From an uncultured Ruminococcus sp. (GTDB lineage: Bacteria > Bacillota > Clostridia > Oscillospirales > Acutalibacteraceae), in the NCBI GenBank assembly GCA_902783815.1, contig CACZSM010000307.1:1-7054 (forward strand): DNA of 7,054 bases, written 5' to 3'. Under the pieces are notes generated by a model that worked only from the letters and a program-made list of their open reading frames with translations, ran no database searches and was not told the DNA's origin. Positions 6,632 through 7,054 of the stretch are shown piece by piece. The position numbers and the translations under genes were made by a program. The stretch's first letter is position 1; each line of letters starts with the position of its first letter.

Positions 6632-6664
6632 AAAAAGAAAAACCCTGTCCCACAAGAGACAAGG
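6632..6664 (-). terminator. regulated T-box terminator
   Basis: CCUUGUCUC (6664-6656) pairs along nine positions, including G-U pairs, with GGGACAGGG (6651-6643) around a UUGU loop. UUUUUCUUUUU follows at 6642-6632. The 5' arm is the same segment that pairs with the T-box in the antiterminator, so the two folds exclude each other. Confidence 0.92.
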
Positions 6665-6909
6665 CAATTTACTATAACCCTGCTGTACCACTCTTTACAG
6701 CGATTTCATATCGGACAGAGTTCCCTGTCGAATACAAGCCGCAGTAACGGGCGGCACACGGCTTTGCCTATTTATCACGCAGATGTTCAGCAAAGCAGCT
6801 CCAAGACTACCTTCATATCCATCCATGACCGCCATCACAGCACCGGCGGCTCTCTGCACACGGGTAAGGGATACTACTCCTTCTTTTCACAGCATTATTC
6901 CTATTCACA
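6632..6909 (-). promoter_or_regulatory. T-box riboswitch (tRNA-sensing leader) of ilvBN
   Basis: This leader binds a specific uncharged tRNA and then favours an antiterminator over a terminator, so ilvBN is expressed when an amino acid is short. Stem I is recognisable. GUAUCC pairs with GGAUAU and CCGUG with CAUGG, AGAGAG is present, and a GCCGCC/GGCGGU hairpin tops it. The specifier loop has AGUA on one side and GAAGGUAG (6815-6808) on the other. A stem III hairpin, GACAG/CUGUC, spans 6729-6714. The T-box is AGAGUGGUACAGCAGGG (6694-6678). The antiterminator folds precisely: AGAG pairs with CUCU (6658-6655) and GCAGGG with CCUUGU (6664-6659), leaving UGGUACA as the tRNA-binding bulge. UGGU implies a tRNA with discriminator A, which fits Val, Leu and Ile tRNAs. 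The specifier codon is ambiguous (GGU or GUA). The class is firm and the amino acid is not. Confidence 0.93.
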
Positions 6910-6915
6910 TTACAT

Positions 6916-6944
6916 ATAATACAATTTCTGTTCCGTTTTGTCAA
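6916..6944 (-). promoter_or_regulatory. promoter of the ilvBN T-box operon
   Basis: On the minus strand a perfect TTGACA (6944-6939) is followed after exactly 17 bp by TATTAT (6921-6916). This strong sigma-A-type promoter would start transcription near 6909, immediately before T-box stem I. Its strength fits a system controlled by attenuation rather than by initiation. Confidence 0.88.
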
Positions 6945-6949
6945 TAGTA

Positions 6950-7003
6950 TTAAACATATTTTCGTGCGGCGCAGTGCCTGCGGTGCGTGACCGCACTGGA
7001 CAT
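6950..7003 (-). CDS. possible 17-codon small ORF with strong ribosome binding site
   Basis: On the minus strand AGGAGG (7013-7008) stands 4 nt before an ATG at 7003. The frame encodes 17 residues (MSSAVTHRRHCAARKYV), and its TAA ends 5 bp before the -35 of the ilv promoter. It is rich in arginine and histidine and has no branched-chain residue run, so it does not look like an ilv leader peptide. Most of it is encoded by a hairpin-forming GC-rich segment. It would have to be transcribed from a promoter outside the window. It could be chance coding inside a structured repeat. Confidence 0.2.
   Translation of the reverse strand: MSSAVTHRRHCAARKYV
6964..6998. repeat. GC-rich segment with overlapping inverted repeats
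   Basis: Three alternative pairings are visible. GCGGT (6980-6984) can pair with ACCGC (6990-6994). CAGTGC (6972-6977) can pair with GCACTG (6993-6998). GTGCGG (6964-6969) can pair with CCGCAC (6991-6996). The GC content is well above the flanking AT-rich sequence. No T-run follows close enough on either strand to make a standard terminator. A dispersed palindromic repeat or a structured RNA is possible, and I cannot tell which. Confidence 0.4.
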
Positions 7004-7042
7004 TTTTCCTCCTACGCAGCTTTTGGAACTCAAATTAAGCTA

Positions 7043-7048
7043 TTGACA
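7043..7048 (+). promoter_or_regulatory. possible -35 box of a rightward promoter at the window edge
   Basis: A perfect TTGACA lies 6 bp from the right end in an AT-rich setting. The matching -10 would fall outside the window, so this is only a hint of a gene facing away from ilvBN. Confidence 0.2.
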
Positions 7049-7054
7049 TACATA

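Noticed and set aside
6592..6633. N-terminal extension of IlvB from a TTG at 6633
   Set aside because: The TTG borders the T-box terminator's U-tract and lacks a ribosome binding site. The ATG at 6591 has AGGAGGAG at ideal spacing and gives the normal family N-terminus.
6581..6919. 112-codon rightward open frame opposite the ilvB leader
   Set aside because: It is antisense to a well-supported T-box riboswitch and to the ilvB start, has low-complexity composition, and shows no family features.

Overview
The window looks like ordinary chromosome from a low-to-medium GC Firmicute of the class Clostridia, most likely a Ruminococcus-type gut or rumen anaerobe (Oscillospiraceae). That guess rests on three things: a class 1B dihydroorotate dehydrogenase with its PyrK partner, T-box control of branched-chain amino acid synthesis, and AGGAGG-type ribosome binding sites. 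The genus is inferred from the general look of the proteins and was not tested.

Layout. Positions 1-690 hold almost no coding sequence. A leftward gene may begin at 61 and run off the left edge. Two overlapping terminator-like hairpins lie at 176-237, and an imperfect inverted repeat of about 175 bp lies at 385-560. A promoter with a perfect extended -10 (TGTTATAAT) follows at 628-636. From 691 to 4330 five rightward genes form a tight run: pyrK, pyrD, a histidine-phosphatase-superfamily gene, ruvX (yqgF) and a VanZ-like membrane protein. Gaps are 25 bp or less, and the pyrK/pyrD and ruvX/vanZ-like junctions overlap. A strong terminator at 4361-4407 separates them from the convergent leftward pair ilvB-ilvN (6591 to 4415). 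That pair is preceded by a T-box riboswitch (about 6909-6632) and a near-consensus promoter (TTGACA, 17 bp, TATTAT). The last 110 bp hold a hairpin-rich segment with a 17-codon leftward ORF, and a TTGACA at the right edge that may belong to the next rightward gene.

How the genes work together. PyrK and PyrD form the NAD-linked dihydroorotate dehydrogenase that makes orotate for UMP. RuvX acts in rRNA processing or Holliday-junction-type nucleic acid metabolism. The phosphatase and the VanZ-like protein have no clear link to pyrimidines beyond co-transcription. IlvB and IlvN form acetohydroxyacid synthase, the first common step to valine, leucine and isoleucine. It appears to be controlled by tRNA charging through the T-box and by feedback through the ACT domain of IlvN.

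I see no defence system, phage, insertion sequence transposase, CRISPR array or undescribed multi-gene system. The items most worth a second look are the inverted repeat at 385-560, the ambiguous T-box specifier, and the small ORF/hairpin module just upstream of the ilv promoter.
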